This document shows, piece by piece, positions 34,856 to 43,223 of a DNA stretch of 46,926 bases (position 1 is its first letter; the number at the start of each line of letters is the position of its first letter). Location of the stretch: the NCBI GenBank assembly GCA_011390205.1, contig JAABSX010000030.1, positions 1 through 46,926 on the forward strand, in the 5' to 3' direction. Position numbers and translations under genes: made by a program. A model generated the notes under the pieces. It saw only the letters and a program-made list of their open reading frames with translations, was not told where the DNA came from and ran no database searches. The DNA comes from Microscillaceae bacterium (GTDB taxonomy: Bacteria > Bacteroidota > Bacteroidia > Cytophagales > Microscillaceae).

Positions 34856-36631
34856 TTAAAACCTACTTAACAAACCAAAGTGAATCTTAGCACGATTAAA
34901 ACTGAATATTTCTGTGCGGCTCTGCCCAAGTGCATACACTAGCCGAAATGAACCCGAGCTCACCGCAAAGTTAAGCCCTAAGCCAACACCCGAAGGATTG
35001 TCAAAGCGACTAGACACACTCGTCCGCTCTTGCAAAAAACCTTGGTCATAAAACAGCAAAAAATAGGACTCAGGCTCAAAATACCACTGATACTCTAGGC
35101 TACCTATGCCAAAAGCCGATGCAAAAAATACATTTTCATTGTGCCCCCGAAGGCTGTTAAGCCCTCCTAGCCTGAATAATTCATTCGTAAACAATGTCTC
35201 ATTTGCGATATACCCTGACTGTATGGCCACTTTCAATACACTTCGCTTGCTTATTGAGAAAAATCTGGCAAAATCTGCCTCCAATACCACTTGTGTACTC
35301 CGCAGACGAAGCCCCCGATAAAGAGAATCAGGTACAAAAGGGTTTTGCTGCACCTTCTTGGTGCCTGTTTTTAGCATAAAACCCACTGCCGAGCCTCTGT
35401 GCGGAAAATTAATATCATCCAGGTTATTCCAATCATATCCCAAACCATAAGAAAGATAATTCACCTCTGATACTTCTGGCAAAAATGACAAATCTCTGAA
35501 GAGATTGGCTTCTCCCAAAGTAGATTTTCTATCTTCTAGCTTTAGTTTGATACGCCCCCCCCCTCCTAGCCTATAATAAAAATCAAGCCCTAAGGTTCTA
35601 TTCACAAAGCTTGAGTCTTGATTCAATAAATTAAAATTAAGTGCCAAATCTATATCCGAGCCTAGCAAAATAGGATGCTCATAACGAATGCTAAGACGCT
35701 GTGTAGAGATTTGTAACCGCTCCCACTGGAATCCAAGGTATTTTCCTGTGTTGAATAAATTGTGCAAAGAAATATTGAGTGCACCTGTCAGCAATAAAGA
35801 GCGCCGATTTTGAGGGTTTTCATTGGGCAAAAAACCCAATAAGCCATTGATTTCGTTGGCTCTTCTTTTTTTGAGTAACAAGGATGTGTATGCACGGTCA
35901 AATCTAAAACTTACACTTGGTGCTTGCCCCAAACGCAGGTAAGGTAGGTTCTTAAGCAAGCCTGTGATTCTATTTACTTTATTTTGGTCAAATATCTCTT
36001 CAGGCTCGATGTGCAGGTATTTTGCCAAAAACCGATTCTTAATCAATACATCACCTTGTATATATAAGGTATCAAACAAAATCTCTGGTCCTGCGGCATA
36101 GTCTATCACTGCCGAAACTCTTTTGAGTGAATCTATGCTTATTGAATCTAAGCGAAAGGTAGCAAAGGGGTATCCGTGGTTTTCTGAATAAAGAAGTATT
36201 TTTTCTTTTAAGTCTTCTATCTCTGATTGATAAATAGGGCGATACAGGTAATTTTTTTCTTTAAAATTAACTTGCTGCACAAGTGAAGTAGCAAGATTCC
36301 CCTTGCCGAAGCGATGCCAAGTATAAGGCTTTCCTAGTTTTATGTAGGCTTTGATGTGCTGCGAGCTATCTTTGACCTCTGACAGTGATGCCTCCCAAAA
36401 AGATTTTCTCTGAAAATCTGAAAGCATTCTATACAAAGATACATACAGAGAGTCTGTATGACTGTACTTATCCGCAATGTCATATTTATCGATAAGCTTT
36501 TGCTCAGTAGGGCTTGAGCCAATGAGATAAAGCACTCGCTCTTTTTCTTGTGCAAAAAGGCACGCAGCAGTGCACAGGCATAAGCCCACATACATACTCA
36601 CCACCATATATACCCTTACCAAGATTCTCAC
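34856..36631 (-). CDS. Omp85/BamA-TamA family outer membrane protein
   Basis: The product has 591 residues. The GTG at 36631 is chosen because it gives a signal peptide with a basic start (MRILVRVYMVVSMYVG, ending LFAQ); ATGs at 36607 and 36595 would lose the positive charges. Residues about 30-260 hold POTRA-like modules (GPEILFDTLYIQGDVLI and FDQNKVNRITGLLKNLPYL). The remainder is a 16-strand-type barrel: LLLTGALNISLHNLFNTG, LSIRYEHPILLGSDIDL, INFPHRGSAVGF and LRGHNENVFFASAFGIGSLEY, with the last two matching the conserved strand and loop of the Omp85 superfamily. The protein ends in Phe (LLSRF), typical of such barrels. It is smaller than BamA; a TamA-like or dedicated translocation role is possible. 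Confidence 0.87.
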   Translation of the reverse strand: MRILVRVYMVVSMYVGLCLCTAACLFAQEKERVLYLIGSSPTEQKLIDKYDIADKYSHTDSLYVSLYRMLSDFQRKSFWEASLSEVKDSSQHIKAYIKLGKPYTWHRFGKGNLATSLVQQVNFKEKNYLYRPIYQSEIEDLKEKILLYSENHGYPFATFRLDSISIDSLKRVSAVIDYAAGPEILFDTLYIQGDVLIKNRFLAKYLHIEPEEIFDQNKVNRITGLLKNLPYLRLGQAPSVSFRFDRAYTSLLLKKRRANEINGLLGFLPNENPQNRRSLLLTGALNISLHNLFNTGKYLGFQWERLQISTQRLSIRYEHPILLGSDIDLALNFNLLNQDSSFVNRTLGLDFYYRLGGGGRIKLKLEDRKSTLGEANLFRDLSFLPEVSEVNYLSYGLGYDWNNLDDINFPHRGSAVGFMLKTGTKKVQQNPFVPDSLYRGLRLRSTQVVLEADFARFFSISKRSVLKVAIQSGYIANETLFTNELFRLGGLNSLRGHNENVFFASAFGIGSLEYQWYFEPESYFLLFYDQGFLQERTSVSSRFDNPSGVGLGLNFAVSSGSFRLVYALGQSRTEIFSFNRAKIHFGLLSRF

Positions 36632-36770
36632 AATGTTATCAATGCTATTTTTGAAAATTTTTTCTATACTTTATACACCTTACAAAAACTTTTAGTGCAT
36701 TTACTCCATTAAAAATATTGACCATCACAGATTAAGTTACTAAAATTACACAAACAAAACAAAAACAAAC

Positions 36771-37895
36771 TTGTCAGCACTTTATATACACATCCCATTC
36801 TGCAAAAAAGCTTGCCATTACTGTGATTTTCACTTTAGCACGCATTTAAAGCTACAACCCGAGATGGTCAAAGCCATTCTAAAAGAAATCACGCTCCAAA
36901 AACATTACCTCAGCCCTCAGCCCTTGCAAAGTATTTATTTTGGAGGTGGCACACCCTCATTGCTAAGTGAAGAAGAATTAAGCTTGATTTTAGAAACAGT
37001 GCACCACACTTTTAAAGTAAGCCAAAATGCAGAAATCACCCTAGAAGCCAATCCTGATGACTTTCAGAGAATAGACTTAAAAAAAATAAGACAATTGGGC
37101 ATCAACAGACTCAGCATAGGTATTCAGTCATTTTATAGCCCCCATCTGGTATTCTTAAACAGACAGCACGATGCAGCACAGGCAAGGCAAGCTGTAAAAG
37201 AAGCTCAAAGTGCTGGTTTTGATAATTTAACCATTGATTTAATCTATGGTATACCCGCAGATAATCATCAGATATGGCAAGAAGACCTACTGCAGGCTCT
37301 AGCCCTAGAAGTAAGTCATATCTCGGCTTATTGCCTTACCATAGAAGAAAAAACGGTCTTTGGAAAATGGGTCAGACAGCAAAGGCTCATCCCTGCCGAA
37401 GAAGATTTTACACTCACACAATTTAAAATGCTTACCCACACACTCCAAAATGCTGGCTATGAACAATATGAAATCTCAAATTTTGCAAAAAATAAAATGT
37501 ATGCTCAACACAACTCTAACTACTGGGCGCAAGGAGAGTACTTAGGCATAGGCCCTAGTGCACATTCTTATAGCGGATTGAGCAGGCAGTTTAATGTAGC
37601 CAATAATGCACTTTATCTTAGGGCTATCCAAAAAGATGAAATCCCATATACACAAGAAATACTTACGCAAAAAGACAAAGTAAATGAATATCTTATGACA
37701 CAGCTCCGAACGCAGTGGGGAGTGAACCTCCTAGAAATAAAACAAAGATTTGGCTATGACTTGCATGCACTCCACCTGACACTGATACAAAAACTATTAA
37801 AAGAAAAAATGCTTACAGAAAACGAGCATCGCATTTTTTTGACAGAAAAAGGAAAATTCTTAGCCGATGAAATATCTGCACAACTTTTTATCTGA
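36771..37895 (+). CDS. hemW: Radical SAM heme chaperone HemW
   Basis: The product has 374 residues. The cluster motif CKKACHYC at residues 11-18 is the CxxxCxxC site that binds the radical-SAM 4Fe-4S cluster; IYFGGGTPSLL binds SAM, and LGINRLSIGIQSF is typical. The motif HNSNYW near residue 248 matches HNxxYW, which marks HemW (heme delivery to respiratory enzymes) as opposed to true oxygen-independent coproporphyrinogen oxidase HemN. The start codon is TTG: no ATG or GTG lies at the right place, and the cysteine motif so close to the N-terminus rules out a later start. The formamidase-like gene begins 17 bases downstream, and the two are probably co-transcribed. Confidence 0.93.
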   Translation: MSALYIHIPFCKKACHYCDFHFSTHLKLQPEMVKAILKEITLQKHYLSPQPLQSIYFGGGTPSLLSEEELSLILETVHHTFKVSQNAEITLEANPDDFQRIDLKKIRQLGINRLSIGIQSFYSPHLVFLNRQHDAAQARQAVKEAQSAGFDNLTIDLIYGIPADNHQIWQEDLLQALALEVSHISAYCLTIEEKTVFGKWVRQQRLIPAEEDFTLTQFKMLTHTLQNAGYEQYEISNFAKNKMYAQHNSNYWAQGEYLGIGPSAHSYSGLSRQFNVANNALYLRAIQKDEIPYTQEILTQKDKVNEYLMTQLRTQWGVNLLEIKQRFGYDLHALHLTLIQKLLKEKMLTENEHRIFLTEKGKFLADEISAQLFI

Positions 37896-37912
37896 CACCC
37901 TAAAAATAAATC

Positions 37913-38692
37913 ATGAAAAAATTTTGTTTTGAATACCAACAAGAATCCTATGTATTCGCAGATACGCAAGGGCTAGATATTTCTCTCCCATTAAAAGCAG
38001 GAGAAAATAACCCCAACTGCTATTATGCAGATGCACCTCACTTTGAAACCATACAAAGCGGCGATTTTGTGGGAAGTGTAGCACAAGGTGGGGCTTGTAA
38101 TTATCAAAAAATCAGCCTCACCCCTCACGGAAATGGCACACATACAGAGAGTTATGGACATATCTCTGATGACCCAGACGCAAACCTACAAAACTGTCTT
38201 AAAGAATTTTTATTCTTTGCACAGCTCCTAACCATTGAGCCTCTGACGCTTCCTGACGGAGACCAAATCATCCATCAAAAGATGATTGAGACACAGCTGG
38301 GCGAGATTCGCCCCGAGGCCATCATCCTGAGAACTAGCCCAAATCAGCCCTCAAAAAAAACTAAGAAATACTCTGGTACTAATCCACCATATTTATCCGC
38401 AGAGATTGGCACTTTTTTGGCAGATAGAGACATAAAACATTTATTGGTGGATTTGCCGTCAGTAGATAGAGAGCAGGATGAAGGAAATCTTACAATGCAC
38501 AAAAACTTTTGGAGATATCCTCACAACATCCGCCGAGATTGCACCATCACCGAATTAATTTTTGTGGATGATTGTATTTTAGATGGTTATTATCTCCTAA
38601 ATTTGCAAATATGCAGCCTTGTAGCAGACGCAAGTCCGTCAAAGCCTGTTTTGTATCTCTTAGAAAAAATAATAACATCTAAGAATTCGTAG
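37913..38692 (+). CDS. Cyclase / kynurenine formamidase-like metal-dependent hydrolase
   Basis: The product has 259 residues. The segment LTPHGNGTHTESYGHIS near residues 75-91 resembles the HxGTHxDxPxH metal-binding signature of the cyclase family (which includes KynB), with Glu in place of the first Asp and altered spacing. A second conserved-looking stretch (LLVDLPSVDREQDEGN) would supply the other side of the site. Family members hydrolyse N-formylkynurenine or related amides; no tryptophan-degradation genes are nearby, so the substrate is open. No signal peptide is visible, so it should be cytoplasmic. It begins 17 bases after hemW. Confidence 0.75.
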   Translation: MKKFCFEYQQESYVFADTQGLDISLPLKAGENNPNCYYADAPHFETIQSGDFVGSVAQGGACNYQKISLTPHGNGTHTESYGHISDDPDANLQNCLKEFLFFAQLLTIEPLTLPDGDQIIHQKMIETQLGEIRPEAIILRTSPNQPSKKTKKYSGTNPPYLSAEIGTFLADRDIKHLLVDLPSVDREQDEGNLTMHKNFWRYPHNIRRDCTITELIFVDDCILDGYYLLNLQICSLVADASPSKPVLYLLEKIITSKNS

Positions 38693-38743
38693 AGTAGATA
38701 AATAAATAGTGTAATATTTCCGTAATATCTACTCAAAATTTTA

Positions 38744-38751
38744 TATATTTG
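38744..38751 (+). promoter_or_regulatory. Possible -7 promoter element
   Basis: TATATTTG is an exact match to TAnnTTTG and lies 24 bases before the start codon of the small helical protein gene. No well-placed -33 TTG accompanies it. Confidence 0.4.
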
Positions 38752-38775
38752 TAAAACAGACAAAGCCATTGAAGT

Positions 38776-39168
38776 ATGTCAACTACCAATACTCCAATCA
38801 CGAGTGAACAAAAGAAAGCAATTTTGCTTTTAAAATCAGTGATTTTCCACTACCACGGCTTGGATAATGAGGAGAAAGAAATCCTCAACAAGACAGCCCA
38901 AGAATTTGATGCTTGGGAAGAATTAAAGTGGGCCAATGAGTTTATTGCCGTAGATTATTATACGGCATTTGAGCGTGCTAGAGAGCACCTCAACGAAATC
39001 GTGGGCAAGCTCGAGAAAGACACTCGATTATCATACCTCAGCATGGTATGGGAAGCAAATAATGTCAAAGGATATGTTACAGAAATGGAAGCTACTGCGA
39101 TGCTTAAGCTTGCCAAAGATTGGCACGTGCAGAAAGAGCTGATGATGCTTGTGCGTAAGAAAAGTTAA
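38776..39168 (+). CDS. Small helical protein, function unknown
   Basis: The product has 130 residues, highly charged, with no signal peptide or membrane segment. It is predicted mostly alpha-helical by eye (AQEFDAWEELKWANEFIAV, AFERAREHLNEIVGKLEKD, EMEATAMLKLAKDW). The last helices loosely recall the TerB/DjlA-N helical fold (LSMVWEANNVKGYVTEMEA), but this is too weak for a family call. It has its own -7 element and a strong terminator directly after it, so it appears to be a stand-alone gene. Confidence 0.65.
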   Translation: MSTTNTPITSEQKKAILLLKSVIFHYHGLDNEEKEILNKTAQEFDAWEELKWANEFIAVDYYTAFERAREHLNEIVGKLEKDTRLSYLSMVWEANNVKGYVTEMEATAMLKLAKDWHVQKELMMLVRKKS

Positions 39169-39196
39169 GATAAGACACAAAGACACAAATTATCAT

Positions 39197-39237
39197 AAAA
39201 AAAGCCTGATTTTCTAATGAAAATCAGGCTTTTTTTA
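39197..39237. terminator. Bidirectional intrinsic terminator
   Basis: AAAAAAAGCCTGATTTTC and GAAAATCAGGCTTTTTTT form a long perfect stem around a TAAT loop, with A and T runs giving a U tract in both directions. It ends the small helical protein gene on the plus strand and rplT on the minus strand. Confidence 0.92.
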
Positions 39238-39285
39238 TTGAATAAGTCTTTCCTTTAAGTATAAGTAAAGAGCAGATGCCTCTAA

Positions 39286-39630
39286 CTACTTTACTTTATC
39301 TACTACTGCCTTAAATGCATCTGGATGGTTTGCAGCCAAATCAGCCAAAACCTTGCGATTTAGCTCGATGTCTGTTTTTTTGAGCAGGTTGATAAATTGT
39401 GAGTAGCTTAAACCATATTCACGCACACCTGCATTAATTCTCTGAATCCAGAGTGCACGAAAATTACGTTTCTTTTGCTTACGGTCACGATAGGCATACT
39501 GTAAGCCACGCTCAATGGCGTTTTTGGCAACAGTCCAAACATTCTTGCGGCGGCCAAAGTATCCTTTGGCTAGCTTCATCATTTTTTTGCGGCGCTTTCT
39601 AGCAGCCACGACGTTAACGGAACGAGGCAT
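39286..39630 (-). CDS. rplT: 50S ribosomal protein L20
   Basis: The product has 114 residues, the usual L20 length. It starts [21 protein letters not shown] and continues [20 protein letters not shown] and [20 protein letters not shown], all diagnostic of the family. L20 binds 23S rRNA early in assembly of the large subunit and in several bacteria represses its own operon. It is the last gene of infC-rpmI-rplT, 91 bases after rpmI, and is followed by a strong terminator. Confidence 0.98.
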   Translation of the reverse strand: MPRSVNVVAARKRRKKMMKLAKGYFGRRKNVWTVAKNAIERGLQYAYRDRKQKKRNFRALWIQRINAGVREYGLSYSQFINLLKKTDIELNRKVLADLAANHPDAFKAVVDKVK

Positions 39631-39721
39631 TTCTTTTTTTAATTAGGATTTTCGGCGGGTGATGTCTTTGCATCCCTCTTTGGAGCCTCAATCAGTGAAA
39701 CAATAAATAATCAAATAAAAA

Positions 39722-39919
39722 TTAACTTAAACGCAACAGTGCTTTGACGTTATTAAGGTCTGCTTTGTGCACCAAAGTAGCGTGCGTAAGATTGCGTTTG
39801 CGCTTGGTAGATTTCTTGGTAAGGATGTGGCTCTTGAAAGCGTGTTTACGCTTGATTTTGCCTGTTCCTGTAATTTTAAATCTTTTTTGCGCACCAGATT
39901 TCGGTTTTATTTTAGACAT
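39722..39919 (-). CDS. rpmI: 50S ribosomal protein L35
   Basis: The product has 65 residues from the ATG at 39919 ([20 protein letters not shown]), the family's normal length. The frame is open to 40003, but the extra 28 residues are hydrophobic, unlike L35, and run close to the infC stop. The sequence is strongly basic ([20 protein letters not shown]), as expected for a small rRNA-binding protein of the large subunit. It is the middle gene of infC-rpmI-rplT, 110 bases after infC. Confidence 0.97.
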   Translation of the reverse strand: MSKIKPKSGAQKRFKITGTGKIKRKHAFKSHILTKKSTKRKRNLTHATLVHKADLNNVKALLRLS

Positions 39920-40029
39920 AGAAGCAAATTTATCTAGTTTTGAAAATAAGACTGCAAATATAGTGATTTTTTGAGAAAAATATACTTTTAGCTCAAAAGA
40001 CATTCAAGAAATAAGTTGTTTGTTAATAC

Positions 40030-40623
40030 TTACGAATTTTCTTCACTCGTTTCTTTTTTGGGTTTAGATTTTTTGGTGACAGGTTTAGGAGCCATCATCA
40101 AAATCATGCGCTTACCTTCTAGTTTAGGCATTTGCTCTACTTTCCCATTGTCTTCCAGCTCTTTGGCAAAGCGCAGGAGTAAGAGTTCACCTCTTTCTTT
40201 GAAGACGATGGTACGCCCTACAAAATGTACATAAGCCTTAAGCTTAGCGCCATCGGCCAGAAAACTTTTAGCATGGTTCAGCTTAAAGTTAAAATCATGG
40301 TCATCTGTGTTAGGGCCAAAACGAATTTCTTTTACGACTACTTTTTGTGCCTTGGCTTTTAACTCCTTTTGCTTTTTCTTTTGTTCATATTTAAACTTGG
40401 AGTAGTCAATCACTTTGCATACGGGGGGCTTGGCATTGGGAGAAATCTCCACCAAGTCTAGCCCTGCCTCATCGGCTAATTTACGTGCCTGCTCAATAGA
40501 ATACACGCCTTGTTCTACATTCTCACCTACGACCCTTACTTCACGGGCGTTGATTCTTTCGTTTACACGGTAAGGCTCTGGAGCACGCCCTCTAAAGCCT
40601 CTCTTTTGATTATTTTTGTTGAT
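40030..40623 (-). CDS. infC: Translation initiation factor IF-3, starting at ATC
   Basis: The product has 197 residues if started at the ATC codon at 40623-40621. The conserved IF-3 N-domain ([17 protein letters not shown], then [19 protein letters not shown]) lies upstream of the first canonical start in frame, a GTG at 40506, so that start would cut off essential sequence. An in-frame TAG lies 12 bases before the ATC, and no ATG, GTG or TTG occurs between that stop and the GTG. A perfect AGGAGG at 40634-40629 stands 5 bases before the ATC. IF-3 discriminates against non-standard start codons, and infC of Escherichia coli uses AUU for self-repression, so the same control is likely here. The C-domain ([20 protein letters not shown]) is normal; a Lys/Glu-rich tail ends the protein. 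thrS, often upstream, is absent. Confidence 0.95.
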   Translation of the reverse strand: MNKNNQKRGFRGRAPEPYRVNERINAREVRVVGENVEQGVYSIEQARKLADEAGLDLVEISPNAKPPVCKVIDYSKFKYEQKKKQKELKAKAQKVVVKEIRFGPNTDDHDFNFKLNHAKSFLADGAKLKAYVHFVGRTIVFKERGELLLLRFAKELEDNGKVEQMPKLEGKRMILMMAPKPVTKKSKPKKETSEENS

Positions 40624-40628
40624 AAATA

Positions 40629-40634
40629 CCTCCT
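40629..40634 (-). promoter_or_regulatory. Perfect Shine-Dalgarno sequence that fixes the infC start
   Basis: AGGAGG on the minus strand, 5 bases before the ATC start of infC. Strong Shine-Dalgarno sequences are uncommon in Bacteroidota, so its presence here supports initiation at the non-standard codon. Confidence 0.85.
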
Positions 40635-40670
40635 ACTTTGATTAATAACTAAACTACTCTATAACTATTG

Positions 40671-40701
40671 TTACAGCCACAAAGTTCATTTGTAGCTGTA
40701 A
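40671..40701 (-). other. Hairpin in the gap upstream of infC
   Basis: TTACAGCCACAAA (40671-40683) pairs with TTTGTAGCTGTAA (40689-40701) through 13 positions with one non-canonical or G-U pair and a 5-base loop. In the transcript direction it lies 28 bases beyond the coiled-coil gene and 36 bases before the infC Shine-Dalgarno. No U run follows, so it may be a leader regulatory structure or processing site rather than a terminator. Confidence 0.5.
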
Positions 40702-40728
40702 TAACACGATTTATTGTTATCTATATTC

Positions 40729-41661
40729 CTATTTTAACACAAACTTGGCAAGTCCAATTTCTTGATTTTCGAGACCTTTGTTTACATCTGTCAAGTACAG
40801 GTGCACCACAAAATCCCCTGACATTGTTCTTGCTAAAGCACCTTGCTCAAACTCTAATATTACTTTTTGATTGGTAGGGTCAGCAGGTGAGCTAAGTTCG
40901 TTTCGGTACCTAGGTTTGATTTGAATCTCTCCGCTGAGTGGGTCAAATATTTTAAAGACAAGTGATTCTGTGGGCTTAGGTGCACGGCTCAGTTTAAATG
41001 ACACCTCTATTCGGTCAGTATTCTGTGAGCGAGTAGAGGGAGAGAATTTATCTCTTTTGAGTTCTCCTGGTATGGCAGTCATTTTGCTTGCGAAAATAGC
41101 CGTTCGGTTATCCGCATTGCCTGTGGCTGCAATCAGCTCTTGTTGGAGTTTTTGATTTTCGGCAGAGATGTTATTTCTCTCTTCTGTGATAGCCCTCAGC
41201 CTTTGCTCATACTCTAAGCTAGAAATTCCTGTGCTGGCAAGCAAATCATCATATTGCTTTTGTACGCTGCTGAGTTTGTTTTCTAGGTCCTTGAGTTGCT
41301 TTTGGAGTTGAGTGATTTTAGCTTGTGAATTACGCTCATTGCTGCGAGAGTAGGCAAGTAGCTTGGCTATAGAATCACGTTGTATTGTGAGTCTATCACG
41401 CTCGAGCATCAGGTCTTCCACTTCCTTATCTAGGGCTATTGCTTTGTCATTCAAGTCCCTAAATTTTTTCTCAAATCTGACAGAGTCATCCACTAGACTT
41501 GTTACACGTCCGTTGAGTGTATTAGATAGCTGTGTGTAGTCTTTGTTTTGTTTGATGATAAAGAAGATTGCTAGGAGTAAAAATACTGCAAATAATCCTA
41601 TCACAATCATAAAATTGCGAGAGCTAATGCCCGGGTTTTCTTTAGTTTCGAAGTTTGCCAT
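40729..41661 (-). CDS. Membrane-anchored coiled-coil protein, function unknown
   Basis: The product has 310 residues. One membrane segment lies at about 15-37 (NFMIVIGLFAVFLLLAIFFII). A long coiled coil follows (about 40-185), with heptads rich in Leu, Gln, Glu and Lys (LQKQLKDLENKLSSVQKQYDDLL). The last 110 residues are a beta-rich domain (RIEVSFKLSRAPKPTESLVFKIFD and DFVVHLYLTDVNKGLENQEIG). I do not recognise a named family, although Bacteroidota carry similar proteins. It lies 76 bases after the MacB-type permease stop on the same strand and precedes infC. Confidence 0.7.
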   Translation of the reverse strand: MANFETKENPGISSRNFMIVIGLFAVFLLLAIFFIIKQNKDYTQLSNTLNGRVTSLVDDSVRFEKKFRDLNDKAIALDKEVEDLMLERDRLTIQRDSIAKLLAYSRSNERNSQAKITQLQKQLKDLENKLSSVQKQYDDLLASTGISSLEYEQRLRAITEERNNISAENQKLQQELIAATGNADNRTAIFASKMTAIPGELKRDKFSPSTRSQNTDRIEVSFKLSRAPKPTESLVFKIFDPLSGEIQIKPRYRNELSSPADPTNQKVILEFEQGALARTMSGDFVVHLYLTDVNKGLENQEIGLAKFVLK

Positions 41662-41737
41662 ACTTATTATTGCTTTTTTGCTTGTAAAAATGGTTAATTA
41701 ACTGATAATCGTAAATTTTGCCTTAAATTAAATAAAA

Positions 41738-42973
41738 TTATTCAAACCGCAAAGATTCTATAGGATCAAGTTTAGAAGCTTTGTAAGCAGGGTAAAATCC
41801 TGAGATAACCCCGACCAGTACACAGACGACCAACCCTGTGATAATCCAGCGCCAAGGAATCACAAAAGTAGCTGAACCCAAGAGGCTAGATACTCCGTTG
41901 CCTATCAAGATTCCGAAGATAATTCCGAACACGCCGCCCCACAGACAAATCACGATGGCTTCTATCAAGAACTGTTGCCTAATCCGAAAGGGAGTAGCAC
42001 CAAGTGCTTTCCGAACGCCTATCTCTCTGGTTCGCTCTGTTACAGAAACCATCATAATATTCATTAGCCCTATGGAAGCACCTAATAAAGTTATAAAACC
42101 TATCACGCCTCCTCCTAACTTTAAATAACCTGTGATGCTGCTAAGTCTTTCTGCCAAGGTTTCACTTCTGCTAATCAAGAAAGAATCGGGTGCACCAGGA
42201 GCATCTTTTCGGATTCTACGCATAAGGATGGTAGCCTCACCGATAGCCGTCTCAAAATCTGTGGCATCTTCTAAGAGTGTCTTGATATTATAAGTTGCAT
42301 TTTCATCTCCTACGAGCAATCTTCCATTCTCTAAAGGCACAAAGATAGACCCATCTCCTGAGCCATTCTGTGAACTGCCTTTAGATTTAAGCACGCCTAC
42401 CACCCTGTATTTTCGCTCCCTAACAGTGAGTATTTTATCAATAGGATTTTGCTTATCAAACAATGTGGTGGCTATGTTACTTCCAAGAATGGCAACATAA
42501 GACCCTTGTGAGAGCTCTAGGCTTGAAAAATCTCTGCCTTCCTCTATATCTAAGGCACTGGCTAAAAGGTAATTTTCATTTATGCCTATCATACTGACAT
42601 TGGGGTTGGTCTTATTAGAAATATATTTTGCCTCTGCACTTCCTGTAATACTCACTGATACACTAACCTGTGCCCTAAATTTAAAATTTCGTTTGTAGGC
42701 TTCCATATCCCTGTAGCTAATGGGTGGATAGTTTTTTTGGCTTTGCCCTGGCCCAAATCTTCTTCCTCTTGAAGAAGGGGATTCTATATCGAAAGAGTTT
42801 GCGCCTAAATCTGCAAAACTGTCATTGACAGAAGACTGTATATTATCCACTGCAGTTAGAATACCGACCAAAGCCATAATCCCGATGGCCACAATGAGTG
42901 CAGTCAAAACTGAGCGTAATAAATTCGCTCTGACTGCCCGCATTCCTTCACGTATGTTTTCTTGAAGATTCAT
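41738..42973 (-). CDS. MacB/FtsX-type ABC transporter permease
   Basis: The product has 411 residues. It has the MacB layout: a membrane helix near the start (about 20-42, SVLTALIVAIGIMALVGIL), a periplasmic MacB_PCD domain (about 45-275: FSSLELSQGSYVAILGSNIAT, KYRVVGVLKSKGSS) and three C-terminal helices of the FtsX domain (about 285-405), with the conserved segment SVTERTREIGVRKALGATP between the second and third. Such permeases work with a cytoplasmic ATPase to drive export or to gate signals; no ATPase gene is adjacent, so the partner must lie elsewhere. It begins a minus-strand run leading to infC. Confidence 0.92.
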   Translation of the reverse strand: MNLQENIREGMRAVRANLLRSVLTALIVAIGIMALVGILTAVDNIQSSVNDSFADLGANSFDIESPSSRGRRFGPGQSQKNYPPISYRDMEAYKRNFKFRAQVSVSVSITGSAEAKYISNKTNPNVSMIGINENYLLASALDIEEGRDFSSLELSQGSYVAILGSNIATTLFDKQNPIDKILTVRERKYRVVGVLKSKGSSQNGSGDGSIFVPLENGRLLVGDENATYNIKTLLEDATDFETAIGEATILMRRIRKDAPGAPDSFLISRSETLAERLSSITGYLKLGGGVIGFITLLGASIGLMNIMMVSVTERTREIGVRKALGATPFRIRQQFLIEAIVICLWGGVFGIIFGILIGNGVSSLLGSATFVIPWRWIITGLVVCVLVGVISGFYPAYKASKLDPIESLRFE

Positions 42974-43150
42974 TCTGTGTTTTTTGCCATTCTACTGCTT
43001 TCTATGCAAAATTAGTAAAATCTTATTTGATTGCTTATTTTATTTTTAATTCATCTGAGTATCTCACTTTTTCTTTGTTCCAAATCTTTTCTAAGGCAAA
43101 GTATGTTACAAGGAAAGATGACAATTTAGAAATTTTCTGCAATATTTTCT

Positions 43151-43158
43151 TATATTTG
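43151..43158 (+). promoter_or_regulatory. Possible -7 promoter element
   Basis: TATATTTG matches TAnnTTTG exactly, 65 bases before the start of the secreted GATase-like gene. A matching -33 TTG is not evident at 17-23 bases. Confidence 0.35.
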
Positions 43159-43223
43159 GGAGTAATTTACTAAGAAACCACCTAAAAAAATATCTAATCC
43201 TCAAAATAATTATAAGTTAAGTC

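Noticed and set aside
39920-40003. Extended N-terminus of L35
   Set aside because: It adds a hydrophobic stretch foreign to L35; the ATG at 39919 gives the standard 65 residues.
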